DNA from: CAYYTU01 sp964474655
GTDB taxonomy: Bacteria > Chloroflexota > Anaerolineae > B4-G1
Direction: 5' to 3'
Assembly: GCA_964474655.1 (NCBI GenBank)
Contig: CAYYTU010000063.1
Location: 1 to 15,738 of the forward strand
Length of the DNA: 15,738 bases
Shown here: one piece after another, positions 6,614-15,400 of the stretch
Layout: every line of letters begins with the position of its first letter
Position numbering within the stretch: the stretch's first letter is position 1
The notes under the pieces: model-generated
Database searches by the model: none
Told to the model about the DNA's origin: nothing
The model's input: the letters and a program-made list of their open reading frames with translations, nothing else
Program-made: the position numbers and the translations under genes

Positions 6614-9595
6614 TCAGTCTCCGTACGCCACATAAGCATCGTAAACCTCGCCCTGCGTGGCCTCCGTCACGACGCCCTCCTGCTCCAACGCCTGCATCTG
6701 CTCGAAGAAATAGCGCCAGGCGGCCTCGTGCTTCTCGCTGAAAAGCTTCAGCGGGATGTAGACGTTCACCTTGGCGATCCGGCCGCGATCTCGGATGCGG
6801 TCGATTTCGCGGATCTGCGCCACGATCAGCTCCACGTCCTCCTCGGTAAAGGGGCAGTTCATCTGCGGGCATTTGGTGGGGCCACCCTCCACCATCGAAT
6901 CCAGCCGGCCGATGCCGCCCCCGCTGAAGAGAATTACACCGTCCTCGTCGGGCTGGAAGTCCTGGGCGTCGGCCATCATGAAGGGGTAGATGCGTTCCTC
7001 CAGCTCGACCGGTGCTGGTTTGTGGAAAGCCTCGCTGCGGATGTACTCGTCGGTCCATTGGGGGCCGGGGCGATTCTCCAGCGGCATCGAGAGATAGAGC
7101 ATGCCCACGCCGCCGTCCTTGTAGGCGAAGCCAGCCTCCTGCGCCGCCAGGACCCAATCCTGCTCGCTGCCGCCGCCCGAATAGCCGCGATTGTGCTCCG
7201 CGCCCACCAGCGCGTCCACCAGCTCCTTGCGCTCCCGGTAGAGCTGCGCCAGATCCTCCACCGACGATGGAGTATACTGGAAGCCGATGTCGCAGTGCGT
7301 GCCGACGCCGTGGCCCAGATCGAGCACCTCCTGCATCATATTGACGCCCCACTTCTCGCAGGCGCGGGCGAAGGGCTTCTCGCTCTCAATGGTAAGCCTG
7401 GCGCCGTACTCGTTAGCCAGGTTCAGCACATAGCGCAACTGCTCGGCGTGGAGCTGGAACACGTCCTCGTTCTGATCATCCTTGAAGCTGCCCTCCAGGT
7501 GCGTCATTGTGGTCAGGTAGAGCGGTGCGTCCTCCTTATTGCCGGAAGGCCCGCGTGCGTCCCCGCTCGGCGGTTCGACGCCCTCGTGAAAGAAGACGTT
7601 GGGCTGGGCATCGTACGCCGTGCGCCAGATCTCGACGGCCTGTGAGTAGGTGACGTAGGCCGCGCGGCCCGATTCGATCAGCGGCGCCAGTTGATCCAGC
7701 AGGGCCAGCATCTCCTGGTAGCGCTCCGGCTTGAAGATCACGCTCTGCGGGACGGCGATGGAGGCGGTGTACATCTGGTCGCGGTCGAGGGCGCCGCGTT
7801 CTAGCTGATCGACCACCGCCTGCACGAAGTCCGGCGTGGAGAGCCACGGGCGGTCGGCGTCCCAGTTGGCGTGCTCCCCCGGCCCCACGTAGACCAGCGC
7901 GCCATCGGGATCGTGCGCCCAGAAGTCCTGCCCCGCGCCCTGGGGCCTCCAGATGCCGCTGGCCTGATCGTCCCGGCTGAAGTCGCCCCGGTGATGATCA
8001 TAGCTCACGGCCAGAGAGAGGATCTGAGGCTGCCAGGTGAAATCGGGATAGAGCCATCCAGGTTCCCCTGCGCTGAGTCGGGCGAACTGCTCGGCGTCAT
8101 CCCAGACCAGGCCGCCGACGTTATCGCTGATCGACGGCACAACCTGCTCGCCCAGGAAGCGCACGTCGGCGTAGTTATCGGCTCCTTCTTCCCAACCGCC
8201 CTCCTGATGGGGATCGATCTCGTAGCCGTAGCGATCCACCAGATACGCCAGCACGTTCTTGCCGTCGGTGCTCGCCCGCAGTTCGTCGGTTTCGCATTGC
8301 GATACGCCCTGGAAGAACTCGTACTCGACCTGCAGGTTGAGGGGCACGTCGTACGCGGCGATGGCCTCCGCGAAGTGCAGCAACTTCTCGCGGTAGTTGG
8401 GGTAGGCGTCACAGTTGGTGTAGATGGGCACGTCCTCGATGTGCCCGGCGACGGTCACGTAGACCGGCGGGATCGTCATCTCCGACGATGAGTCCGTCGT
8501 CTCCCCCGTCATCTCGAACATATCCGCGGCGTAATTGAGCATGCGCTCATCCAGGGATGTCTCGCTCCGGTTCGGGAACATCGCTGGTAGATTATCGGGG
8601 TCGTAGGTCTCGTTCGGCGGATAATTGTTGAGCCGTACCCAGGGTGAAGGTCCCTCGACGGCGGCGTTGACCATCTCGACCGCGTGGCTGACGTCGGGCT
8701 GGACGTGATCCCGCTGGTTCTGCACCCGCTGGTAGGGCACCTGGATCTGGCCGATGAAGGTCAGTGCCTCGCGCTCGGCCCAGGCCGCGTCGTCGTCGCA
8801 GGCGGGCCAATCGTACTTGGGACTCGGTTTGCAGCCCACCGTCGTGTCGTAGCGATCGGCCGGCCCTTCCCAGTCGACGTAGAAGCGGATGGGCAGCTCG
8901 GGATAGCGAGCCAGGACGCCGGAGGCCAGCGTCACGCCGTAGGAAAACGACATCAACCCCATCCGCTGGGCGTCGACTTCCGGTAGCCCGGCGGCGAACT
9001 GGATCACGGCCGCCAACCCATCCTGCTGCGTGAAGCCGCTGTAGCTCTCATCGCCAGCGCTGTGCCCCCGTCCGTCGGCGTCGAAGGTGACGACGGCGTA
9101 CCCCTGCGCCACGGCCTTTGGCCCGATGCTGCCGGGCTCGGTGAGGCCGGCGCTGTCATCAGTGCCGCCGGGGATGACGACCAACGTGGGCAGCGGTTCG
9201 CCGCCTGTACTGAGCCCCGTCGAAGTACCCCAATCGTCGGGACGCACGATGGTGGTGAAGAGCTCGGCGCCGCTGGTGGGATTGGTCACCCAGTAGGTGC
9301 CCGGCTCCTCGCCTGGACGGGCAACGACTTCATCCGGTGCTTCGGCGATGGCTGTCGGTAGAGGGGGCACGGTGGGGACACCGGCCCCAGCTGACTCGCA
9401 GTCCTGGGGGCAGTTCTCGGCGGTCTCCGGCCCGTCACAGACCCCATCGCCGCAGCGCTGCTCACTTTCGCCGGTCGGTTTCGTCGGTGAAGCCGGGCTG
9501 GGCGTCGACGGCGCGGTGGGTTCGGGCGCTGACGTGCTGGTACAAGCCAGCAAGGAGAGGATGAGCAAAATCGAGCAAACATTCAAGTATTTCAT
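6614..9595 (-). CDS. Lipoprotein: alpha/beta-hydrolase fused to two tandem degenerate NodB-like modules
   Basis: A 993-residue exported protein with lipobox LLAC (15-18) and predicted lipidated Cys18, followed by a Pro/Ser/Thr linker and a Cys-rich motif CGDGVCDGPETAENCPQDC (48-66). Residues about 98-330 look like an alpha/beta-hydrolase: VVIPGG at 139-144, FDADGRGHS at 171-179, nucleophile-elbow SFSYG with Ser218 (usual GxSxG, first Gly changed), and a candidate acid Asp296 in RDHVQP. Residues about 377-660 and 691-990 look like two copies of one module: VYVTVAGHIED (His385, Glu387) against LYLTTMTHLEG (His699, Glu701), QCE (Cys434) against ACE (Cys746), YEIDPHQEGGW (His463) against HGVGTHCDIGF (His767). 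The GHGVGTH segment resembles GHEVGNH of NodB polysaccharide deacetylases, but the usual second zinc His is Gly771. A surface carbohydrate esterase or glycan-binding role is inferred. GAAGGGGG precedes the ATG by 7 nt. Confidence 0.88.
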   Translation of the reverse strand: MKYLNVCSILLILSLLACTSTSAPEPTAPSTPSPASPTKPTGESEQRCGDGVCDGPETAENCPQDCESAGAGVPTVPPLPTAIAEAPDEVVARPGEEPGTYWVTNPTSGAELFTTIVRPDDWGTSTGLSTGGEPLPTLVVIPGGTDDSAGLTEPGSIGPKAVAQGYAVVTFDADGRGHSAGDESYSGFTQQDGLAAVIQFAAGLPEVDAQRMGLMSFSYGVTLASGVLARYPELPIRFYVDWEGPADRYDTTVGCKPSPKYDWPACDDDAAWAEREALTFIGQIQVPYQRVQNQRDHVQPDVSHAVEMVNAAVEGPSPWVRLNNYPPNETYDPDNLPAMFPNRSETSLDERMLNYAADMFEMTGETTDSSSEMTIPPVYVTVAGHIEDVPIYTNCDAYPNYREKLLHFAEAIAAYDVPLNLQVEYEFFQGVSQCETDELRASTDGKNVLAYLVDRYGYEIDPHQEGGWEEGADNYADVRFLGEQVVPSISDNVGGLVWDDAEQFARLSAGEPGWLYPDFTWQPQILSLAVSYDHHRGDFSRDDQASGIWRPQGAGQDFWAHDPDGALVYVGPGEHANWDADRPWLSTPDFVQAVVDQLERGALDRDQMYTASIAVPQSVIFKPERYQEMLALLDQLAPLIESGRAAYVTYSQAVEIWRTAYDAQPNVFFHEGVEPPSGDARGPSGNKEDAPLYLTTMTHLEGSFKDDQNEDVFQLHAEQLRYVLNLANEYGARLTIESEKPFARACEKWGVNMMQEVLDLGHGVGTHCDIGFQYTPSSVEDLAQLYRERKELVDALVGAEHNRGYSGGGSEQDWVLAAQEAGFAYKDGGVGMLYLSMPLENRPGPQWTDEYIRSEAFHKPAPVELEERIYPFMMADAQDFQPDEDGVILFSGGGIGRLDSMVEGGPTKCPQMNCPFTEEDVELIVAQIREIDRIRDRGRIAKVNVYIPLKLFSEKHEAAWRYFFEQMQALEQEGVVTEATQGEVYDAYVAYGD

Positions 9596-9698
9596 GGCAA
9601 GGCCCCCTTCTTAAATCGAAGTCAACAGCGTGTGATTGATGATTGATATCTTTCACTGTGCCTCATGGCTTGCACAAACGGGCGCTCACGTCCTCGAA
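9596..9698 (-). other. 103-bp gap before the lipoprotein gene, with a 7-bp tandem repeat
   Basis: The gap contains GATTGAT twice in tandem (9634-9647, plus strand). A TTGACT hexamer on the minus strand is too close to the start codon to be a -35. No convincing promoter or terminator was found, so read-through from the propeller gene is possible. Confidence 0.35.
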
Positions 9699-11501
9699 TC
9701 AACTTCCCCGGATCACCAGTGGAAGGTAGATGTGCGGAAAGGGCTGGTATGAAATGATCACCTCATCCAGCACAGCAGTATCATTCGTAGGAGGAGGCGC
9801 AGTCGAGGTAAAGACAGCCCGATATTGTAGTTGGCGACCATCGGGATGTGGAAGTGACTCGCCGGAGGTGGTGTGCATGACCCAATTCGTCCAGTTGCTC
9901 CCTGTCCTGGTTTGTACGCGCGTGGCGAGTTGCAGCCCCGTGCCCGGCGAGACCGAAGCCGTCCAGGTGATAGCGCCCCAACTTGCCAGCCCACCGGGGT
10001 CCAGGGTGCGGATGTAGGAACCGTTGGAGAGGTAGTTGTCAGCCGGGTAGCCGGTGGCGTAAACGTCGGATGACCCTCCCCCTGCTCGCCAATCCTCCCA
10101 GGCGACGACGACCTGACCGTCAAAGTCAGCGGTCAGATCGACAGGTGCATCGCTGTCAACCACCAGGCGAGGCGTGTTGAGAATGCGGAACTCCGTCCAG
10201 TTCACGCCGCCGTCGGGGCTGAGGGAGAAGCGCACGTTGCTCTCTGAGTGGCTGGTACCGCTGAGATGCGTCCAGGCCAGATAGAGTCGGCCCTGCCTGT
10301 CAATGCCAAGTGCCGGATCGCGGTAGTCATCACCATCGGCGGAAGCGCCCACCAGCCGGTGCACCACCGTGCGGTTCCAGGTCGCGCCGCTATCGTCGCT
10401 GCGCCCCACCACGATTTGGTAATCCCAGGAGCAACCGATGCCCTCGCAGGTATCCACTTTCTCTACCCATGCTGCGTACAGAGTGCCCGTTGGACCGACG
10501 ACGATGTCGGGCTCACCAGCCCAGATCATCGTGGCCTCGCTCAGACGAGTATTGGCGCTCCAGTTGGTCGCGCTCAACACTGTACCGCTGATCCAGCGGG
10601 AGAAGTAAACGTCGCTCTGGGGATCATCTTCGTCACTCTCCTCCCGGCGGTCCTCCCAGACGGCGTAGACATCGCCATCGGTGTCCACGGCCACTTTGGG
10701 CTTGCTCTGCTCGACGGTGGTGGCGTCGTCGTTGATCTTTGCTGGCGCACCCCAAGAGGACGTGTACCGCGAGATGTAGACGTCGCCGTCGTCGTCCCGC
10801 TCATCCTCCCAGACGGTGTAGAGATATCCCGAAGGCCCGTGCGGGGCAATGTGGGGCCGATGCTGCTTACCTGTCCCAGCGTAGACCGTGCCGGTAAGGG
10901 CAGTGATGGACGCCAGAGAGCTGCGCCAGTTGCTGCTGCTCAGGTAGTAGATATCGCCCTCTTCCCTATCATCTGACCAATCCGCCCACCAGACGACCCA
11001 GAGGCTCTCGTCGGTCGCGCGCATAGCGATGTCTGGCTCTCGGGGGCAGGGACATTCGGGAGCGGGGTAAGGCGGACCACAGGGATTGCACTCATCGTAT
11101 AGCTGAGCATCGGCGGACCACGTGCGCCCGCCGGTGGTGCTGCGGGCCAGGTAGATGTCGCCGCAGTGATCGCAGTTGCGCTCGTCCTGCCACACAGCCA
11201 GAAAGACGGTCTCCGTGGTACCGGTCGTGCCAGTCAGCGCAAAGGTGAGGGCAGGAACCGTCGCGTTGTCTTCATCGTTGACCTTTGCGTTCATCCACCA
11301 ACGATAATCCAACCGCGCGCTGCCGGGTGAGCTCCAGATGTCCACGCCGTCCAGCGTGCTATTATCGACAAAATCAGAGAAGGTGTCCGTGCTCCACGTC
11401 TCCCCGCCTCCGCCCGAGGCACGGACGGTCAGGAGGAGCAAACTCAACATTCCCAGCGCCAGTAAGGTACCGCTTATTGCTTTCCAGGTGTGTCTTTTCA
11501 T
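9699..11501 (-). CDS. Secreted seven-repeat sialidase-like beta-propeller protein with LPLV tail
   Basis: A 600-residue exported protein. Residues 1-29 form a signal peptide (MKRHTWK, Leu-rich core, RAS). Seven repeats of the form (L/V)(Y/F).(V/A)W.D.R....DVY..R are seen at about 99-128, 168-192, 226-248, 278-303, 341-376, 406-436 and 463-486, which suggests one seven-bladed propeller. Asp-box-like turns occur in three of them: STTGGRTW, SDDSGATW and SPDGGVNW. Such Asp-boxes are typical of sialidases and BNR-repeat proteins, but the arginine triad and nucleophile of true sialidases could not be assigned. Residues about 490-588 form a second beta-rich domain ending GRQLQYRAVF ... LDEVIISY. The chain ends PHIYLPLVIRGS, matching the tail of the beta-helix protein. 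GGAG lies 6 nt before the ATG. Likely a surface binding protein. Confidence 0.9.
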   Translation of the reverse strand: MKRHTWKAISGTLLALGMLSLLLLTVRASGGGGETWSTDTFSDFVDNSTLDGVDIWSSPGSARLDYRWWMNAKVNDEDNATVPALTFALTGTTGTTETVFLAVWQDERNCDHCGDIYLARSTTGGRTWSADAQLYDECNPCGPPYPAPECPCPREPDIAMRATDESLWVVWWADWSDDREEGDIYYLSSSNWRSSLASITALTGTVYAGTGKQHRPHIAPHGPSGYLYTVWEDERDDDGDVYISRYTSSWGAPAKINDDATTVEQSKPKVAVDTDGDVYAVWEDRREESDEDDPQSDVYFSRWISGTVLSATNWSANTRLSEATMIWAGEPDIVVGPTGTLYAAWVEKVDTCEGIGCSWDYQIVVGRSDDSGATWNRTVVHRLVGASADGDDYRDPALGIDRQGRLYLAWTHLSGTSHSESNVRFSLSPDGGVNWTEFRILNTPRLVVDSDAPVDLTADFDGQVVVAWEDWRAGGGSSDVYATGYPADNYLSNGSYIRTLDPGGLASWGAITWTASVSPGTGLQLATRVQTRTGSNWTNWVMHTTSGESLPHPDGRQLQYRAVFTSTAPPPTNDTAVLDEVIISYQPFPHIYLPLVIRGS

Positions 11502-11527
11502 TTTTCTCTCCTTTACCTATACGATCT

Positions 11528-11533
11528 TGTATA
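11528..11533 (-). promoter_or_regulatory. Candidate -10 element for the beta-propeller gene
   Basis: TATACA on the minus strand lies 27 bp before the ATG at 11501, in an AT-rich patch (CTATTACTATTATACAAG) that stands out from the GC-rich surroundings. GCGACA 16 bp further upstream is a weak -35 candidate. Confidence 0.35.
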
Positions 11534-11585
11534 ATAGTAATAGCACAGATGTCGCCTGGCGAATGAATTTGCGGCTACGGGCTGG

Positions 11586-11634
11586 CGCCTAGGCGAAATC
11601 CGCCTACGCGGATTCACTTTCAGTCGGCGTAGGC
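11586..11634. repeat. Compound palindrome with mutually exclusive hairpins
   Basis: This element lies 15 bp past the stop of the membrane-protein gene. CGCCTAGGCG (11586-11595) is a perfect 10-bp palindrome. AATCCGC/GCGGATT (11597-11614) forms a 7-bp stem with a 4-nt loop. GCCTACGC (11602-11609) and GCGTAGGC (11627-11634) form an 8-bp stem that competes with it. The likely nature is a dispersed palindromic repeat; a transcript-end structure is the alternative. Confidence 0.5.
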
Positions 11635-11649
11635 CAACGTCAACCAAGA

Positions 11650-12288
11650 TCATCGCCCATCGTGCAGGGCAATGCTTACGTTCATCACCACGACCCACAC
11701 CATCACCAGCAGGGCGATGTAAAGAATGCTTCCATCGTCCTCCAGACGCACCGCCGCTCCTGACTTTAACAGCCGGTAGCGGGCGATCCCGCCCTCCACG
11801 ATCCCGATCACCAGCCAGATCAGCCAGAACCAATCCCCCCACATCTCGGAGACGTAGGGCCAGAAGAGCGACAGGATCACGCCCAGCGCCACCAGGCCGA
11901 TGCCCAACGAGGCCGCCCGTTGTCCCGTCGATGGCAGCGGAGAGACCAGCGCCAGCAGCAGGATAGCCAGCCACAGCGCCAGCCCGTCGATCAGGAACCC
12001 TTCGATGACGAAGGTCAGGTTGAAGTGCCGCAAGCCCTGGGCCGCCAACGCGAAAATCGGGCCATCGAGCAGAACCCATAAACTTACCGGCACCGACGGC
12101 GGCAGGCGAGTATAGTGGTACACGCTGACCAGATAGACGCCCATCATAGCCACGCCGCCGATGAAGAGCAGAAATGGCCACCGGTACCCATAGCGGTGAA
12201 GCATAGCGAAGGTCGCCAGTGACGGCAGCACGCCCAGGTAGATCAAGTGAGCGCGGTTGACGGCGCGAACGAATTGAGACTTGGTCAT
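11650..12288 (-). CDS. Polytopic membrane protein of unknown function
   Basis: A 212-residue hydrophobic protein with about seven membrane segments judged by eye (near 15-31, 38-58, 67-85, 91-116, 126-144, 151-169 and 187-207). There are few charged residues inside the segments and a short N-terminus MTKSQFVRAVNR. Conspicuous loop residues are HRYGYRW (31-37), YHYTRLPPS (57-65) and LFWPYVSEMWGDWFW (141-155). No family was recognised and no transporter or enzyme signature is visible. It sits between regulator B and the secreted propeller in the same orientation, 119 bp behind the regulator. AAAAGG lies just upstream of the ATG. It could be a sensor, a small transporter or an export-related protein, but the sequence does not decide. 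Confidence 0.85.
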   Translation of the reverse strand: MTKSQFVRAVNRAHLIYLGVLPSLATFAMLHRYGYRWPFLLFIGGVAMMGVYLVSVYHYTRLPPSVPVSLWVLLDGPIFALAAQGLRHFNLTFVIEGFLIDGLALWLAILLLALVSPLPSTGQRAASLGIGLVALGVILSLFWPYVSEMWGDWFWLIWLVIGIVEGGIARYRLLKSGAAVRLEDDGSILYIALLVMVWVVVMNVSIALHDGR

Positions 12289-12323
12289 AATGCCTTTTAT
12301 AGCACTGGAGCAAAAGTGACCCC

Positions 12324-12385
12324 ACGATTGTGGGAGGGTTCTCCAGAACGCGACTATCGCCGTCTGGAGACGCCTCCTACATCGT
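12324..12385. repeat. Long imperfect hairpin between regulator B and the membrane-protein gene
   Basis: Three nested arm pairs are seen: ACGAT/ATCGT (12324-12328 with 12381-12385), GTGGGAGG/CCTCCTAC (12330-12337 with 12373-12380, one G-U type pair) and TCTCCAGA/TCTGGAGA (12340-12347 with 12363-12370). One bulged T and one 2-bp mismatch interrupt the 21 pairs, around a 15-nt loop. It is 23 bp after the regulator B stop. This may be a REP/MITE-like repeat or a transcript-end structure; no T-run directly follows. Confidence 0.6.
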
Positions 12386-12407
12386 CGCGCTACTGTCTTT
12401 TATACCA

Positions 12408-15400
12408 TTATGGAAGGTCGTAACGCGCCTGCACCGCCAACGTCCGGGTGCGTTCACGCCCCATCCCGGCCGCGGTGAAAATCCGCACGCTCTCGGCGAA
12501 GCAGGCGGCGGCGTCGTATTCGACACCTTCGACGGTAACCGGTTCGCCCTGCTGCGCGGCGATCTGACCCAGCACGCGCCACGCCGTCCCCTCGTACTCG
12601 GGCGCCGCTTCTTCCTTCTCCTCCACCAGGGCCAGCACACGCCGGACGGCCTCCAGCGCCCCGTCTATCTCTCCCAGCGCCAGCCTCGCCTCCGCCAGGT
12701 AGCGGTACGTATCCGGCAGCAGAAACCACTGCTCCGCTCCCGGCACCTCCAGCACTTGGCGCAGGTTCTTTTCGGCCGCCTCGTACTCCTCTATGACCAC
12801 CTGCGTCCCACCCAGGTTATTGAGGCAGAGCATCTCCGTGTAGCGATGGCCGATCTCGCGGGCCAAGTCCAGCCCTTGCCGGTAGCGCTCGATGGCGGCG
12901 CGGTAATCGCCGCGCATGTAATCCGTGTTGCCCAGGTTGCCCAGCATCACCGCCTCGCCCCGCCGATGACCGGCCTCGCGGTAGAGCGCGAGTGCTTGCT
13001 TCATGCAATCGGCGGCCTGGTCGTAATCGCCGGCCTGGTTGTGGATCGCGCTGAGCAGGTTGAGGCTGTCCGCCTGCCACTTCCATGCATCGATCTCCTG
13101 GCTTAAAGTCAGCGCCTCCTGGCCCAGGTGCATGGCCCGCTCTGCATCGCCCAGTCGAAACACGGCCCAGCCCTTGCGGTAGAGCGCGGCGGCCAACGGT
13201 TCACGGCCCGCTTGGCCCGCTGCTCTCGCAGCACTTTCGGCCTGCGTGGCACTCTCCAGCGCAGCGCGGTAATTCCCCTGGCTCTCCTGGGCATCGGCCA
13301 GCAGATACCAGGCCCGCGCCTGCGCCCGGTGTGCTCCCACGTCCTCCGCCAGCTTGATGGCCCGCCGATAGAACGATTCCGCCTCGCCCCAGCGGCCGGT
13401 CAACTGCTGCGCGTGCGCCAGATCGACCATGACGCCGGCCCGCTCCTCATCGCGTGCGAGGAGCGGAAGCGCCCGCCGGTAGTAGTCGATGGCCGATTCG
13501 TGCGCGTAGACGTCCAACGCCGCCTTGGCCGCCTGCATCAGGTAAGGCGCGGCGCGATCGGCGTCCAGCGAGCGCTCGAAGTGGTAGGCCGCCCGCGCCG
13601 CGATCTCGTCGGAGACCTCTGGCGATGGCGCAGAATCCAGCACGACCTCGCGCTCGACATCTCGCTCGACCAGCACCTGTCCCACGCGTCCGTGCAGCAA
13701 CCGACGCACTTGATCGGTTAAATGGCGATAGATCGACTCGCGGATCTTGTCGTGGGTGAAGTCACACTTCCCGGCGGCGTCGCAGGCTATCAGGCGGCGC
13801 GAACGCCAGGTAGCTGCGTGATCCTCAAGCGCCTCGAGGGAGACGCCGGCGGCGCGGGCCAGGAGCGCCGGCTCGAAGGGCCGTCCGATCACGGCGGCCA
13901 CGTCCAGGGGCCACCGCGCCTCGGCCGACAGCCGTCCTACACGTTGCAAGATGACGTCCTGCACGCGCTCGGGCAGCAGGTCACGGCGATCGAGATCGCC
14001 CACCAGACGCCAGGCGCCATCTTGCACGTCGAGCACGCCCGTCTCCTCCAGCACCTCCAGCACCTCGGTGAGGATGAAGGGGTTGCCGCCGCTCTGCTGG
14101 AAGAGATAATCCGCCAGCACGTCCTCGCTCAATCCACCCAGAAGTCGCGTGATGGCCTTGGCTACATCGTCGGCCTTCAGCGGCGCCAGACGCAGGCAGT
14201 GAGCCAGCTCATCGCGGCTGAGACTTTGATACAGCCGGGTCAAGGGATGTTGCAACGGCGTCTCCTCGGGCCGGTAGGTGCCGAGGAGCCAGCCGGGTGT
14301 CTCCCCCAACGCCCGCGTCAGGTAGTGGAGCAGATCAAGTGTGCCGGCGTCGGCCCAGTGGAGATCGTCCAGGAAGAGCACCGGACGGCGAAGCGAGCGC
14401 AAGAAGACGGCCACGCTGTCGAAGAAACGCTCGCGCGCGGCAGCGGTGTCTTGCGGTTGGGTCGGCGCTACGTCTGGGCGCAAGCGACAGATAGCCGGAA
14501 CCAGGCGAGCAAGCTCGGCCAGAGCCGGCAGCGGCAGATCGAGCGCCGCGGCCGAGGCGGTCTCCAGGTAGCCTCCGATGGCCTCGTTGACGGCGTGATA
14601 GGGCACGGTGTCCTGGAACTCGTAGCAGCGCCCGCGCAGCACCGAGGCGCCTTGGCCGGCCACCTGCCGCAACACCTCGTGCAGCAGGCGCGTCTTCCCC
14701 ACGCCAGCCTCGCCTTCGACCAGGGTGAGGCCGGGCTCGGCGCGCTGCTCCAGCAGCCAGGCGTAGTCATCGCCGCGCCCGACGAAGGGGAGGATTAGTG
14801 CGTCATCGACGGGCAAGCCCGGAGACGCGGCCTCCACCTCGCCATCGCGGATACGCTTGCAAAGCAGGTGAGTCTCCTGCGATGGAGCGACGTCCAGCTC
14901 TTCGTCCAAGACGCGCACGCAGGTCGCGTACTGACGGAGCGCCTGCTCCCGTTCGCCCTGCAGCGCCAGCATCAGCATCACCTGACGATGCGTCTCCTCG
15001 CGCCACGGCGCCAGGGCCAGAAATTGCTGGAGCGTCGTCAGCGCTCGTCCATATTCGCCTCGCGCGGCGTATAGCTCGCTCAAACGATGAAAGGCACGAA
15101 AGGCGCGATCTTTGAGGTAAGCTCGCTGGCCCAGCATCCAGCGCTCGAAGGAGGGCACGCCGGCCAGATCCAATCCCGCCAGGAAATCGCCGTGGTAGAG
15201 CCGAACGGCCTGCTGCAGGCGTTCCCGCCTCTCGTCGGGCGGCAGATCATCGGGCGGATCGACCAGGTTCTCGAACCGCTCCACGTCCAGCCGATAGGCG
15301 CTTTCACAGTTGAAGGCCGCCTCGCGCCGGTTGATGATGAGATAAGGACACTCATCTTCTTCATCCGGGGTTAGGATGCGGCGCAGGTTCCAGAAGGCGC

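Noticed and set aside
6558..7352. A 264-codon frame on the minus strand inside the end of the lipoprotein gene
   Set aside because: Gly/Arg-rich, no motif, fully overlapped by the lipoprotein frame whose domains continue to its own stop at 6614.
6614..9595. Lipoprotein gene as an artefactual fusion of two or three genes
   Set aside because: The frame is continuous over 993 codons, with no internal start preceded by a good ribosome site noticed at the domain borders, and the repeated modules fit an internal duplication.
9634..9647. Tandem GATTGAT as a possible iteron or CRISPR-like repeat
   Set aside because: Only two 7-bp copies without spacers; too short to support either.
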